35,134 nucleotides of DNA from positions 25,758 to 60,891 of the forward strand of contig NZ_DHOS01000047.1 in the NCBI RefSeq assembly GCF_002410825.1, written 5' to 3'. Position numbers and translations under genes: made by a program. Under the pieces are notes generated by a model. That model was not told the DNA's origin. It was given only the letters and a program-made list of their open reading frames with translations, and ran no database searches. The stretch comes from Proteiniphilum sp. UBA5384. Lineage in GTDB: Bacteria; Bacteroidota; Bacteroidia; Bacteroidales; Dysgonomonadaceae. Of the stretch, positions 23,658 through 32,999 are shown in pieces (the first letter of the stretch is position 1; each line of letters starts with the position of its first letter).

Positions 23658-23810
23658 AGAGCCAAGAACCAAGAGCCAAGACAATTTAAGATTTAGGATT
23701 GAAGGAGATTGAAAAGGATTGAAAAAGATTGATCGGAGATCGATGAAGTTGTAATATTCTGAAAATTAGCAACTTGTAATTGGTAATTAGTAATTTGTAA
23801 TTTGTAATTA
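23658..23810. repeat. Three degenerate tandem-repeat blocks in the ArsC-family leader
   Basis: Block 1 (23658-23680) is the heptamer series AGAGCCA, AGAACCA, AGAGCCA, AG, shared with 19982-20004. Block 2 (23695-23734) has period 10 with units such as AGGATTGAAG and GAGATTGAAA. Block 3 (23776-23810) is five exact-register heptamers GTAATTn (last base G, A, T, T, A), ending 7 bases before the ATG. No reading frame runs through the blocks. Confidence 0.7.
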
Positions 23811-23817
23811 AAAGAAA

Positions 23818-24174
23818 ATGTCCCCATTATTCATACAATATCCCAAATGCGGTACTTGCCGTAAAGCCGCCAAATGGCTGGAAGAAAACAAGGTGGAAGT
23901 AATTTCAAGACACATCGTGGAAGAAAATCCTACTAGGGAAGAGCTTTCTGAGTGGATCGACAGGAGCGGATTGCCTATTAACCGTTTTTTCAATACATCC
24001 GGGTTGGTGTACAAGGAACAAAATCTGAAGGAGAAGGTGAAAACTGCCTCTCGTAACGAACTGCTCGATATCCTCGCTTCTAACGGTATGGTGGTGAAGC
24101 GTCCTATTATTGTGGGCGATGACTTTGTGCTGGTCGGTTTTAACGAAAAGGAATGGAAAGAGAAGCTCGGGTGA
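23818..24174 (+). CDS. ArsC/Spx-family thioredoxin-fold protein
   Basis: This 118-residue protein has the ArsC/Spx/YffB thioredoxin-like fold. A CxxC motif (Cys11-Gly-Thr-Cys14 in YPKCGTCRKAAKWL) lies near the N-terminus, and the family-typical segments SGLPINRFFNTSG and GMVVKRPIIVGDDFVLVGF follow. The conserved Arg-Pro (RPII) is the family signature near the active site. True arsenate reductases of this fold usually use a single N-terminal cysteine plus arginines; the CxxC resembles the Spx/MgsR side. No arsenic-resistance genes are nearby, so arsenate reduction should not be assumed. A redox or Spx-like role is equally possible. Confidence 0.88.
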   Translation: MSPLFIQYPKCGTCRKAAKWLEENKVEVISRHIVEENPTREELSEWIDRSGLPINRFFNTSGLVYKEQNLKEKVKTASRNELLDILASNGMVVKRPIIVGDDFVLVGFNEKEWKEKLG

Positions 24175-24255
24175 GGCGTGAGCCGAGAAATTTGATGAAC
24201 CCATCGTGCCAAAACGAGAATCGGCGTAAGAGAATCAGATGAAGAGAGTCGACGA

Positions 24256-25242
24256 ATGAAGATCGCGAATATAGAATTTCCGGATAATCCCGTATTCCTC
24301 GCCCCGATGGAGGATGTGAGCGATATCGGGTTTCGGCTGCTGTGCAAGCAGTTCGGGGCTGATATGGTCTATACCGAATTTGTGTCGAGTGATGCCCTTA
24401 TCCGGGACATAAAAAAGACGAAGGAAAAAATACTCTTTAGTGAGGAAGAGCGTCCCCTTGGGATACAGATTTATGGTAGCGATCCCGATGCGATGGTGGA
24501 GGCCGCAAAAATCTGTGAAGAATCCGACCCCGACCTGATTGACATCAATTTCGGTTGTCCCGTGAAGAAGATCGCCGGAAAGGGTGCCGGGTCAGGGATG
24601 ATGAAAACGCCTGATGTGATGCTCGATATCACCGCGAAGGTGGTTAAGGCGGTAAATAAGCCGGTATCGGTAAAGACCCGCTTAGGATGGGATGACAACT
24701 CCAGGATTATTGTACAATTGGCGGAGCAGTTGCAGGATTGCGGCATCGTGGCATTGACCATCCACGGTCGTACCCGCTCTCAGATGTATAAGGGAGATGC
24801 TGACTGGACATTGATCAGGGAGGTGAAGAATAACCCCCGCATGCAAATCCCCATTATCGGCAATGGAGATGTGACTACGGTTGAACAGTGTAGGCAACGT
24901 TTCGACGAGACCGGTGTGGATGCCGTGATGATCGGCCGTGGAAGCATTGGTTCACCGTGGATATTCAGGGAGATGAAGCATTACCTGCAGACCGGTGAGC
25001 ATCTCCCCAAAGAGCCGTTCCGCTGGTATCTGGATATTCTCAAAAAACAGGTGCTCGAAAGTGTGGAGCGGATCGACGAAACACGGGGGATTCTTCACAT
25101 GCGCCGCCATCTTGCCGCTACACCTCTGTTCAAAGGCATCCCCGACTTCAAACCCACACGCATTGCCATGCTCCGTGCCAGCACCCTCAAAGAATTATTC
25201 GCTATCATGGATGAGATTCCGGAGAAATATCAGGTGGAGTGA
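24256..25242 (+). CDS. dusB: tRNA-dihydrouridine synthase (DusB-type)
   Basis: This is a 328-residue FMN-dependent enzyme that reduces uridine to dihydrouridine in the tRNA D-loop. The TIM barrel starts with FLAPMEDVSDIGFRLLCKQFGADMVYTEFVSS. The catalytic cysteine is Cys101 in DINFGCPVKKIAGKGAGSGMM. FMN-binding segments VKTRLGWDD, LTIHGRTRSQMYKG, IIGNGDV and DAVMIGRGSIGSPWIF follow. The small C-terminal helical domain is present. It starts 81 bp after the ArsC-family gene, likely on the same transcript. The last 38 bp overlap the 3' end of the convergent sensor-regulator gene. Confidence 0.94.
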   Translation: MKIANIEFPDNPVFLAPMEDVSDIGFRLLCKQFGADMVYTEFVSSDALIRDIKKTKEKILFSEEERPLGIQIYGSDPDAMVEAAKICEESDPDLIDINFGCPVKKIAGKGAGSGMMKTPDVMLDITAKVVKAVNKPVSVKTRLGWDDNSRIIVQLAEQLQDCGIVALTIHGRTRSQMYKGDADWTLIREVKNNPRMQIPIIGNGDVTTVEQCRQRFDETGVDAVMIGRGSIGSPWIFREMKHYLQTGEHLPKEPFRWYLDILKKQVLESVERIDETRGILHMRRHLAATPLFKGIPDFKPTRIAMLRASTLKELFAIMDEIPEKYQVE

Positions 25243-28200
25243 GAGAAGATTGCTTGAGAAACTCCGACGGCAACATGCCATATTGTTTTTGGAAACATTT
25301 TGCGAAATAAGATGAAGAGCTGAACCCGACCAAAAAACCTATTTCGGTAATTCTGTATTTCCCCTCCATCATCATTTTACAGGCTTTTTTGAGTCGGGTA
25401 GTCTTGATGAAATCATTAGGAGTCATGCCAATGATACCTTTGATCTTAGTGAATAAGGAAGTGCGGCTCATATTGAGTTCCTGCGCCAGTATATTTACTG
25501 AAAAAGAGGGATCTTCAATATTATGGAGAATAATTTCAGTACATCTTTCCATAAATTCTTCATCCAGTTTATTGTGCGTGGTTGTGCGAAGATCAGTGAA
25601 TGGTAAGGCTGCAAAATCTTTTTGTAGTCTTTCTCTTTTTAAGAGAAGGTTGCATAATTGTGCTTTCAGATGAATAGGAGAGAAAGGCTTTTCAATATAA
25701 GCATCAGCTCCGGCATCTAATCCTTTGATTTTACTTTCCGTGTCAGTTTTTGCAGTAAGCAGAATCACAGGAATGTGAGAAATATTGATATTGCTCTTGA
25801 TCTTACTGCAAACTTCGAATCCATCCATTTTATCCATCATTACGTCACAAATGACCAGATCGATATTGTTTTTCTCGAGAATCCGTAAAGCCTCTTCCCC
25901 GCTTGATGCAGAAATGACAAAGTATTCTTCGGAAAGAATCCTTGAGAGAAAATCCAATATTTCCGGATTATCATCTACTACCATTACTCCATAACGCTTT
26001 CCCGGAGAGTCTTGAGTATGACCCGTTGTTAATTCGAGCTCTTCCATCTCTTCCATATTATTTTCCTGAATGATCATATCCTCCACTTTCCTGACCGGTT
26101 GTTCCGGACGGATGACCATCTGCTTGGGTAAATATACGGAAATGGAAACACCACTTTCTCCGTCAGACCGGTCGGCTACTTCAATCTTCCCATTCATCAA
26201 TTGTACCAACGAGCGGGTCATGTGCAGCCCGATCCCGATCCCCAGTTTATTGATCTTGCTATTAGTCTTAACCTGATAGAATGCCTTGAATATCTTATCT
26301 TTTTCTTCATTCGTAATGCCGATGCCGTCATCGGTTATGGTGATTACTATTTCCATATCCATTTCCACAACAGCAATTTGAATCATGCTCTTGGCGTATT
26401 TCAAAGCGTTGCTTAGCAGGTTGCTGATAATTTTGATAAATGCTTCCTCGTCAGTAACAATCATCATTTCTTCAGGAATGGAAGAGATGTCAATGGTCAC
26501 TTTCTTTTGTAGTACTGACAACTCGAAAATACGTATAACTTTGTTGATTGCATCTTTAACGTTATAAGAGTCATACGATAACTTGTAAGCATCTGCGTCT
26601 ACCTTGCGAAAATCCAGTAATTGGGTGACCAATGCATGCAACCGTTTGTAATTTTGTTCGATAATGCCCAGATATTCCCTGTAAATATCGTCGGAATCTG
26701 TTTTTTCTATCAAGTATTCCAGTGGGCCTATAATAAGGCTTAGTGGTGTCCGGATCTCATGGGCTATATTGGTGAAAAAATTGATTTTGGAATCGTATAA
26801 TTCTTTTTCTTTTTCGTCGTTTAGCCTTCTAATTCGCTCCTTTTGAATATTTTCTGTTCGCTTGATATAGTACCAAACAGTTAGCAATATTATAATTAAC
26901 AAAACAATAATATAAATTATATAAGCCAAGCGTGATCGAAAAAAAGAAGGAAGCACTTTTATCTTTAATTCTACCTCATGGGTGCTCCATATTTTATCAC
27001 TGTTGGTGCCCCTAATCCTGAGAATATATTCTCCGGCCGGTAAATTGGCGTAAGAAAGATGATTGTTACTCCCTTTGGTAAATTGCCAATCACTATCCAG
27101 TCCCTCAAGCATGTATTGATAGCCGTTTTCTTTGGGAGCGATATAGCTGAGTGCGGCAAAATCAAACCCGACGACCGACTGGCTATGTTTCAATGAGATT
27201 TTGGAGGTATATACGATTGAGTTTTGCAATGGCGAATCAGGAGTTTTCTCATTCACATCTTTTCCCGAAATAGTGATGTTAGTGAGTATTACGGGTGGAT
27301 TGTACCTGTTTTCCTGTAAGTTTTGTGGTGAAAAATAACAAAAGCCGTTTGTCGACCCTAAAAAAATTCTACCGTCGGACGATTCATACCCTGCTCCTGA
27401 AGTAAATTGCTCATTGTATAATCCATTCGATTTGGAGTAAGTTTTCAAATGCCCCGTTTCAATATTGAACTGTGCAAGTCCTTTATTGGTACTTATCCAG
27501 AGCAAATCTCCCGTAGGAATGATAGAGGAGACAATCTTGTTGGGTAAATTTAACTGTTTATACCCGGTAAAATCATCGCTTTCAGAATTATACCGGCATA
27601 ATCCCCATCCATATGTGCCGATCCACAGCCTTTTTCTCTGATCCATGCAGAGTGTAGATATTGCATCGCTGGTTAGGGAGTTTGGACTGTCGGAATGATG
27701 ATATGAGTTTATCTTTTCGGTTTTGATATTATAGGAGAACAGACCATTTATTCTTGTACCTATCCATATTGTACCGGAATAATCCTCCACTATACACGAT
27801 ATTCTGCCTGGAATAGTTCCTATTTTTGTGATGTTGTGCTGCCGTGGGTTATAGTAGCAAAGCCCGTTGGATGTTCCTATATAGATATGACCGTTGCTTG
27901 CTTTATATAAGCAGAAAACGTTAGATGAGGGGATAGAGGCTGAATCCTCTGGATTATGCAGATAGCTTTTCATCTCCCCCGTTTCCAAGTCAAATATTTC
28001 CAATCCTCTTTCATAGGTGGCGGCAAACAATTTATTTCCGTCCAGAAGTAAATCATGTATGCAATAATAGGTTGTGCCGATACTTTCCGCATCACGGAAA
28101 GGGATTATTTCTTGTGTTTTGTCATTAAAACGAAAGATGCCATTATCATCCGTACCAATCCAAAAAAAATTGTCTTTATCTTCCCGTATTACGTTGATCA

Positions 28201-29293
28201 CTTTTCCCGATTGGTCATAAAGGGATGATGTACAACTATAATAGTGGAAGTAGTTTTGAAAGGTGGAGTAGAACTTGAGACCGTCAAAATAGGTTCCCAT
28301 CCAAAGACTCTCCTCCTTGTCTATGTAGATGGCATGAATGAATTTATCGGTTTCAGTGCTTATTCTGAATGGTGGATTGTTCGACTTTGAAATAGTACCA
28401 TTTTCGACCTTGAAGAAACCAATGCCGTTATCAGACGCAATAAGTAGTTCTCCCGGCCGGTATTCTTTAATATCATGGATATGATATAGCAGGTTTTCCT
28501 GACTTTTATCCTGAAAATTACTAAAAGTTTGTGTGGAAGGATTGAATAAATCGATTCCATTCTGGAAAGTTCCTATCCATAGATTACCATGCGAGTCTTC
28601 AAATAGCTTTAGGATAGAATTATCTGATAAGCTATTCAGGTCGTTAGTTTTCTTGTAAGTTGTGAATTTGTTGGTTTTCTTATCAAAACAACATACGCCT
28701 TCAGACTCTGTCCCAACCCATATGTTTTGTTTACTGTCTTGTAACAAGGAAGTCAAACTGTTCTGAGTGAGAGAATGAATATTGTCCGGGATATGCCTAT
28801 ATACGCTGAGTTGAGTAGTGCTATGAGGGGAAAAACGATAAAGACCTTTGCCGTTAGTGGCAATCCAGATATCTCCGTCGCTGTCCTCTATCATATCCGT
28901 GACAGAGGCTTCCAATGATTCTCCCGTTTCTGTGGTTGTCTCAAAGGGCTTGAAGGTATCTGTGTGAGAATCATAGATAACGATGCCGTTGTCAAACCCG
29001 ATCCACATTTTATTTCTCCGGTCGATAAGTATGCTTCTTACTCTGTTGCTGACCGCTGTTTTGACATAATCAGACAAATAATAATTTTTAAACCGGATTC
29101 CATCGAAACGGCTTAGACCGTCGTCCGTACAGAACCACATAAATCCGAGTGAGTCCTGGAGAATGTTGTATATCCTGTTGGCCGCTAACCCGTCATCCAT
29201 TGTGTAGGAAGTAGAGAATATGTACTGAGCATTTATCTTAGATGGATAAATGCTCAGGAGGGTTATCGTTATGAAAAGAATAGTTTTCTTCAT
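25205..29293 (-). CDS. Hybrid two-component system sensor-regulator (one-protein HTCS)
   Basis: This is a 1362-residue inner-membrane sensor fused to its own response regulator and DNA-binding domain. The signal peptide (MKKTILFITITLLSIY, ending NAQ) is followed by a periplasmic beta-propeller of Reg_prop repeats carrying many W(I/V)GT motifs (about residues 25-690). A Y_Y_Y domain lies before the membrane helix (about 789-810). Next come HisKA with phosphorylated His845 (FTNIAHEIRTPLS), HATPase (NLLSNALKYA, DDGIGI), a receiver with Asp1150 (VICDVMMDKMDG) and an AraC-type helix-turn-helix at the C-terminus. The longer frame to 29395 lacks a signal peptide, so the ATG at 29293 is preferred. 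It is divergent from the susC operon at 29761 and probably controls it in response to an oligosaccharide. Confidence 0.95.
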   Translation of the reverse strand: MKKTILFITITLLSIYPSKINAQYIFSTSYTMDDGLAANRIYNILQDSLGFMWFCTDDGLSRFDGIRFKNYYLSDYVKTAVSNRVRSILIDRRNKMWIGFDNGIVIYDSHTDTFKPFETTTETGESLEASVTDMIEDSDGDIWIATNGKGLYRFSPHSTTQLSVYRHIPDNIHSLTQNSLTSLLQDSKQNIWVGTESEGVCCFDKKTNKFTTYKKTNDLNSLSDNSILKLFEDSHGNLWIGTFQNGIDLFNPSTQTFSNFQDKSQENLLYHIHDIKEYRPGELLIASDNGIGFFKVENGTISKSNNPPFRISTETDKFIHAIYIDKEESLWMGTYFDGLKFYSTFQNYFHYYSCTSSLYDQSGKVINVIREDKDNFFWIGTDDNGIFRFNDKTQEIIPFRDAESIGTTYYCIHDLLLDGNKLFAATYERGLEIFDLETGEMKSYLHNPEDSASIPSSNVFCLYKASNGHIYIGTSNGLCYYNPRQHNITKIGTIPGRISCIVEDYSGTIWIGTRINGLFSYNIKTEKINSYHHSDSPNSLTSDAISTLCMDQRKRLWIGTYGWGLCRYNSESDDFTGYKQLNLPNKIVSSIIPTGDLLWISTNKGLAQFNIETGHLKTYSKSNGLYNEQFTSGAGYESSDGRIFLGSTNGFCYFSPQNLQENRYNPPVILTNITISGKDVNEKTPDSPLQNSIVYTSKISLKHSQSVVGFDFAALSYIAPKENGYQYMLEGLDSDWQFTKGSNNHLSYANLPAGEYILRIRGTNSDKIWSTHEVELKIKVLPSFFRSRLAYIIYIIVLLIIILLTVWYYIKRTENIQKERIRRLNDEKEKELYDSKINFFTNIAHEIRTPLSLIIGPLEYLIEKTDSDDIYREYLGIIEQNYKRLHALVTQLLDFRKVDADAYKLSYDSYNVKDAINKVIRIFELSVLQKKVTIDISSIPEEMMIVTDEEAFIKIISNLLSNALKYAKSMIQIAVVEMDMEIVITITDDGIGITNEEKDKIFKAFYQVKTNSKINKLGIGIGLHMTRSLVQLMNGKIEVADRSDGESGVSISVYLPKQMVIRPEQPVRKVEDMIIQENNMEEMEELELTTGHTQDSPGKRYGVMVVDDNPEILDFLSRILSEEYFVISASSGEEALRILEKNNIDLVICDVMMDKMDGFEVCSKIKSNINISHIPVILLTAKTDTESKIKGLDAGADAYIEKPFSPIHLKAQLCNLLLKRERLQKDFAALPFTDLRTTTHNKLDEEFMERCTEIILHNIEDPSFSVNILAQELNMSRTSLFTKIKGIIGMTPNDFIKTTRLKKACKMMMEGKYRITEIGFLVGFSSSSYFAKCFQKQYGMLPSEFLKQSSLTPPDISPESHP

Positions 29294-29392
29294 ATTAATA
29301 GGTTCACATAGGGCTATATTAAGAAGGATAGCAAATCCAAAAAAATCAATTTCCCCAAGACATGACCTAACTAAAAAAATAAAAATATCATC

Positions 29393-29400
29393 CAAATTTA
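29393..29400 (-). promoter_or_regulatory. -7 promoter element of the sensor-regulator gene
   Basis: On the minus strand this reads TAAATTTG, a full TAnnTTTG match, about 100 bases before the ATG at 29293. No good -33 box is at the expected spacing, so the assignment is tentative. Confidence 0.35.
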
Positions 29401-29603
29401 GAATAGTTAACGGTAAAAAGCGACTCTGGGAAAGTCTAAAAAAAGAGATTTTACCATATTGTTGTCTTTTTGTACGGAATTCGCCAAGATGGATAACGAT
29501 CTTACTTACTTTTGTTTCGCAGCAGATTAATATAATTAATAAAATGCCTGACCATGGATTTTACAAAAATATTAATATGTGAAGTAATTATTTCTTAATA
29601 AAA

Positions 29604-29652
29604 TTGAAACCAATTTGAAACATTAATTCAATTTCTTTGCTGTAAGTTTCAA
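29604..29652. promoter_or_regulatory. TTGAAAC direct and inverted repeats, candidate HTCS operator upstream of susC
   Basis: TTGAAAC occurs at 29604-29610 and again at 29615-29621, 11 bases apart (one helical turn). Its reverse complement GTTTCAA lies at 29646-29652. AraC-type DNA-binding domains, such as the one at the end of the neighbouring sensor, commonly bind phased direct repeats upstream of the promoter they activate. Confidence 0.4.
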
Positions 29653-29760
29653 AGGTCATTGACCAGCCATTAAAAATACAAATTCAGTAATGATTTTGAC
29701 TGTTCAATAGCGTATGGTATTAAACTTGAAAAATTCAGGCTAAAACTAAATAACAAATGT

Positions 29761-32700
29761 ATGAAATTCACCAATCAAGTAGTAAAACATTTTTTTCGGA
29801 TTGATGCAGAAAAGATGCCATTTCTGAGCTTTCTTATCATGATCATTTTGTTTTTTGCTGTAATTGCCCCGGTTCAGGGATACAACGCAAAAAGTAATGA
29901 TGTTCTGTACTCTATCAATCAGACAGGTCATGTGACAGGAATAGTCACGGATGAGCAAGGGGATCCTCTGCCCGGAGTTACTATCACTGTTGTAGGTGTT
30001 ACCAGAGGGGTAATAACGGATATTGATGGACGATATTCCATTGAAGTAAGTCCAACAGATGAACTGGAATTTTCATTCGTAGGGTTAGAAACGCGAAGAG
30101 TGAAAGTGGAGAACAATAAAATATTGAATATCACTCTTACAGAAAAAGTCGACGAATTAGACGAGGTAACGATAGTAGCTTTCGGTAAACAGAAGAAAGA
30201 AAGTGTGATTTCTTCTATTTCTACCGTTTCTACGAAAGACTTGAAAGTACCAAGCAGCAACCTGACCACAGCCTTTGCGGGACGTGTGGCCGGGTTAATC
30301 TCATATCAAACCAGTGGTGAACCTGGAATGGACAATGCCCAATTTTTCATCCGGGGAATCACTACTTTTGGTGCAGATGCCAAGAAAGACCCGCTGATCC
30401 TGATTGATGGTGTTGAGTTGACCACGGATGACCTGGCTCGGTTAAATACCGATGATATTGCAAGTTTTTCTATTATGAAAGATGCCACAGCAACCGCACT
30501 CTACGGTGCGCGCGGAGCCAATGGGGTAATATTGGTAACGACAAAAGAGGGTAGAGAAGGGAAAGTACAAGTAAATGCCCGAATCGAAAACTCTTTTTCC
30601 AACCCAACCCAGAACGTTAAACTGGCCAACCCCGTCACTTTTATGAATATGCACAATGAAGCGGTATTGACGCGTGATCCCAATGGTGTCAGAGAGTATT
30701 CCGCCGAGAAGATAGAAATGACCCAACGGGGATTATATCCCGATATATTCCCGTCAACAGACTGGTATAAGGCTATGTTTAAAGATTATACTATCAATCA
30801 GCGAGCTAATATTAGTGTGAGTGGTGGGGGTACGATAGCGCGTTATTATGTGGCTGCAAGTGTGACGAAAGACAATGGAAACTTGAAGGTTGACAAGAGG
30901 AGTAACTTCAATTCAAATATTAACCTGACCAAATATGCAGTGCGGTCGAATGTAAATGTAAACCTGACCAAGACCACAGAACTGATCCTGCGTTTGAGTT
31001 CAACATTTGATGAATATCGTGGACCGATTGATGGTGGATCTGCGATGTATCGCAAGGTAATGCAGGCCAACCCTGTTTACTTTAAGCCCTCATATGAGCC
31101 GGACGATAATTTCAGTTATGTAGACCATGTCCTCTTTGGGAACTATGCCACTGCCGATTATATCAATCCTTATGCACAGGCACAGAGAGGTTATCGGGAC
31201 TATAGCAAAAACATGACTATGACTCAATTCGAATTAAAACAGAATTTGGGCATGCTGACCGATGGACTAACATTCCGCGCGATGCTTAACATGAACCGTT
31301 TTTCGGAATTTACCGTAAGTAGACTTTATAGGCCATTTTATTACAATATCGATACATATGACTTGTCTGAAAATTCCTATACGCTTAAAAACTTGAATCC
31401 GGAAACCGGAAGTACATTTCTCCAGTATAGTCCGGGCCAAAGGAATATCAACACGGTATTTTATCTGGAATCAGCATTGGAATACAACAAGAACATTGCT
31501 GAAAAACATAGTCTCAACGCTTTGTTGGTTTATATTATGCGACAAGAGAAAAAAGGTATTGCCGACAACCTATTGCTTTCATTACCAAACCGTAACATCG
31601 GACTGTCCGGTCGTCTGGCATATAACTATGATAGCCGTTACTTTGGTGAATTTACCTTTGGGTACAACGGATCTGAACGTTTCTCCAAAGAACACCGGTG
31701 GGGCTTCTTTCCTTCAGTCGGTTTAGCATGGATGCTCTCTAACGAGGAATTTTTCAGCGATCTGAGCCGGATTTTTCCTCAGTTCAAATTGAAAGCCACT
31801 TATGGGTTGGTGGGTAATGACGCTATCGGCAGTAATGACGACCGTTTTTATTACATGTCGCAGATTGATATGGGAATATTGGATCCGGCAAGAAATGTCA
31901 ATTGGGGTGCGATGATGAGATATAATCCTGGTGCTGTTAAAGTATCACGATACGCAAATGATAAGATTGGATGGGAAACCGCCTATAAATCAAATATTGG
32001 TGCCGAAATTTCGGTTAAGGGAGGATTATCGGCCAATATCGATTTTTTCCATGAGAGAAGGGAAAATATCTTGCTGACGCGTGTTATTCCTCAAACAATG
32101 GGTATTATCCCCGAGATTAAAGCCAATCTGGGGATCGGTAGTGGCAAAGGGGTAGATATGGAAATGAATTACGAAAAGTCTTTCAATAAGGATTTTTACG
32201 TTACGGGACGGGGCACCTTCACTTATGCCACCAGCAAGGTAATTGAATGGGAAGAGCCTGACTATGCCGACACACCATGGAGGTCAAAAGTGGGTTATAG
32301 CATCAACCAGAAGTGGGGGTACATTGCCGAACGCTTGTTTGTGGATGAACGTGAGGTGGCCAATTCTCCTACGCAATTTGGAAACGTAATGGGTGGAGAT
32401 ATCAAGTACCGTGATGTAAATGGTGATGGGGTAATCTCAGCTTTAGATCAGGTTCCTATCGGTCACCCTACTGTGCCGGAAATCAATTATGGATTTGGCG
32501 CCACTGTTGGATACAAGGACTTTGATCTTTCATTTTTCTTTCAAGGATCAGGGCGCCAATCATTCTGGCTCAATATCGGAAACATACAACCGTTTATTGA
32601 TGGTGACGATAAAGATGGGCTTGTTGGGCAAAATGCTGTTTTGCAGGCTATCGCAGATGATTATTGGACGGAGAGTAATCGTAATCCCTATGCCTTCTGG

Positions 32701-32979
32701 CCGAGACTTTCTACTTACAATGTCACCAATAATAACCAGACCAGTACATGGTGGATGCAGGATGCTACTTTTTTACGTCTGAAATCGGCCGAATTTGGCT
32801 ATACATTGCCCACACAATTGGTGAAAAAATTATATATGAGCAATTGTAGGATTTATGTCAGTGGCACAAATCTGTTGTGCTGGAGTCGTTTTAAATTATG
32901 GGATCCCGAAATGGCCGGTAATGGTCTTGGATATCCGTTGCAACGGGTCTTCAACGTGGGACTGAATGTGAATTTTTAA
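29761..32979 (+). CDS. SusC/RagA-family TonB-linked outer-membrane transporter
   Basis: This 1072-residue outer-membrane transporter works with a SusD lipoprotein to import oligosaccharides. An extended N-terminus precedes the hydrophobic signal segment (about residues 21-40, ending near VQG). A CarboxypepD_reg-like domain follows (VTGIVTDEQGDPLPGVTITVVG, about 58-135), then the TonB-box region VDELDEVTIVAFG. The plug has RVAGLISYQTSGEPG and the SusC hallmark LILIDGVE. The barrel ends RVFNVGLNVNF with a terminal aromatic residue, as expected for outer-membrane insertion. SusD starts 20 bp downstream. The glycan substrate cannot be told, because no glycoside hydrolase of this locus falls inside the window. 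Confidence 0.96.
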   Translation: MKFTNQVVKHFFRIDAEKMPFLSFLIMIILFFAVIAPVQGYNAKSNDVLYSINQTGHVTGIVTDEQGDPLPGVTITVVGVTRGVITDIDGRYSIEVSPTDELEFSFVGLETRRVKVENNKILNITLTEKVDELDEVTIVAFGKQKKESVISSISTVSTKDLKVPSSNLTTAFAGRVAGLISYQTSGEPGMDNAQFFIRGITTFGADAKKDPLILIDGVELTTDDLARLNTDDIASFSIMKDATATALYGARGANGVILVTTKEGREGKVQVNARIENSFSNPTQNVKLANPVTFMNMHNEAVLTRDPNGVREYSAEKIEMTQRGLYPDIFPSTDWYKAMFKDYTINQRANISVSGGGTIARYYVAASVTKDNGNLKVDKRSNFNSNINLTKYAVRSNVNVNLTKTTELILRLSSTFDEYRGPIDGGSAMYRKVMQANPVYFKPSYEPDDNFSYVDHVLFGNYATADYINPYAQAQRGYRDYSKNMTMTQFELKQNLGMLTDGLTFRAMLNMNRFSEFTVSRLYRPFYYNIDTYDLSENSYTLKNLNPETGSTFLQYSPGQRNINTVFYLESALEYNKNIAEKHSLNALLVYIMRQEKKGIADNLLLSLPNRNIGLSGRLAYNYDSRYFGEFTFGYNGSERFSKEHRWGFFPSVGLAWMLSNEEFFSDLSRIFPQFKLKATYGLVGNDAIGSNDDRFYYMSQIDMGILDPARNVNWGAMMRYNPGAVKVSRYANDKIGWETAYKSNIGAEISVKGGLSANIDFFHERRENILLTRVIPQTMGIIPEIKANLGIGSGKGVDMEMNYEKSFNKDFYVTGRGTFTYATSKVIEWEEPDYADTPWRSKVGYSINQKWGYIAERLFVDEREVANSPTQFGNVMGGDIKYRDVNGDGVISALDQVPIGHPTVPEINYGFGATVGYKDFDLSFFFQGSGRQSFWLNIGNIQPFIDGDDKDGLVGQNAVLQAIADDYWTESNRNPYAFWPRLSTYNVTNNNQTSTWWMQDATFLRLKSAEFGYTLPTQLVKKLYMSNCRIYVSGTNLLCWSRFKLWDPEMAGNGLGYPLQRVFNVGLNVNF

Positions 32980-32999
32980 AATGGAGTAATATAATAAAA

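Larger units (their letters stand above)
29294..29760. other. Regulatory gap between the sensor-regulator and the susC operon
   Basis: These 467 bases hold no credible gene; the open frame across 29250-29582 is low-complexity and starts inside the sensor gene. On the minus strand a -7 box lies at 29393-29400. On the plus side the TTGAAAC repeats (29604-29652) and a GGTCA/TGACC palindrome (29654-29664) are visible. TTTG at 29695-29698 lies 19 bases before a poor -7 (TATTAAAC, 29718-29725), the spacing expected of an activator-dependent promoter. Confidence 0.6.

Noticed and set aside
23658..23810. CRISPR array
   Set aside because: The repeats are 7-10 bases, degenerate and without spacers; no cas genes in the window.
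29294..29395. Longer start for the sensor-regulator
   Set aside because: The ATG at 29293 directly begins a proper signal peptide; the 34 extra codons would bury it.
29507..29514. TACTTTTG as the susC promoter
   Set aside because: A full -7 match but with no -33 box at the right distance, and it would give a 240-base leader upstream of the putative operator repeats.
29250..29582. 110-codon plus-strand open frame between the sensor and susC
   Set aside because: It begins inside the sensor's signal-peptide region, has unlikely composition, and crosses the sensor promoter; no family resemblance.
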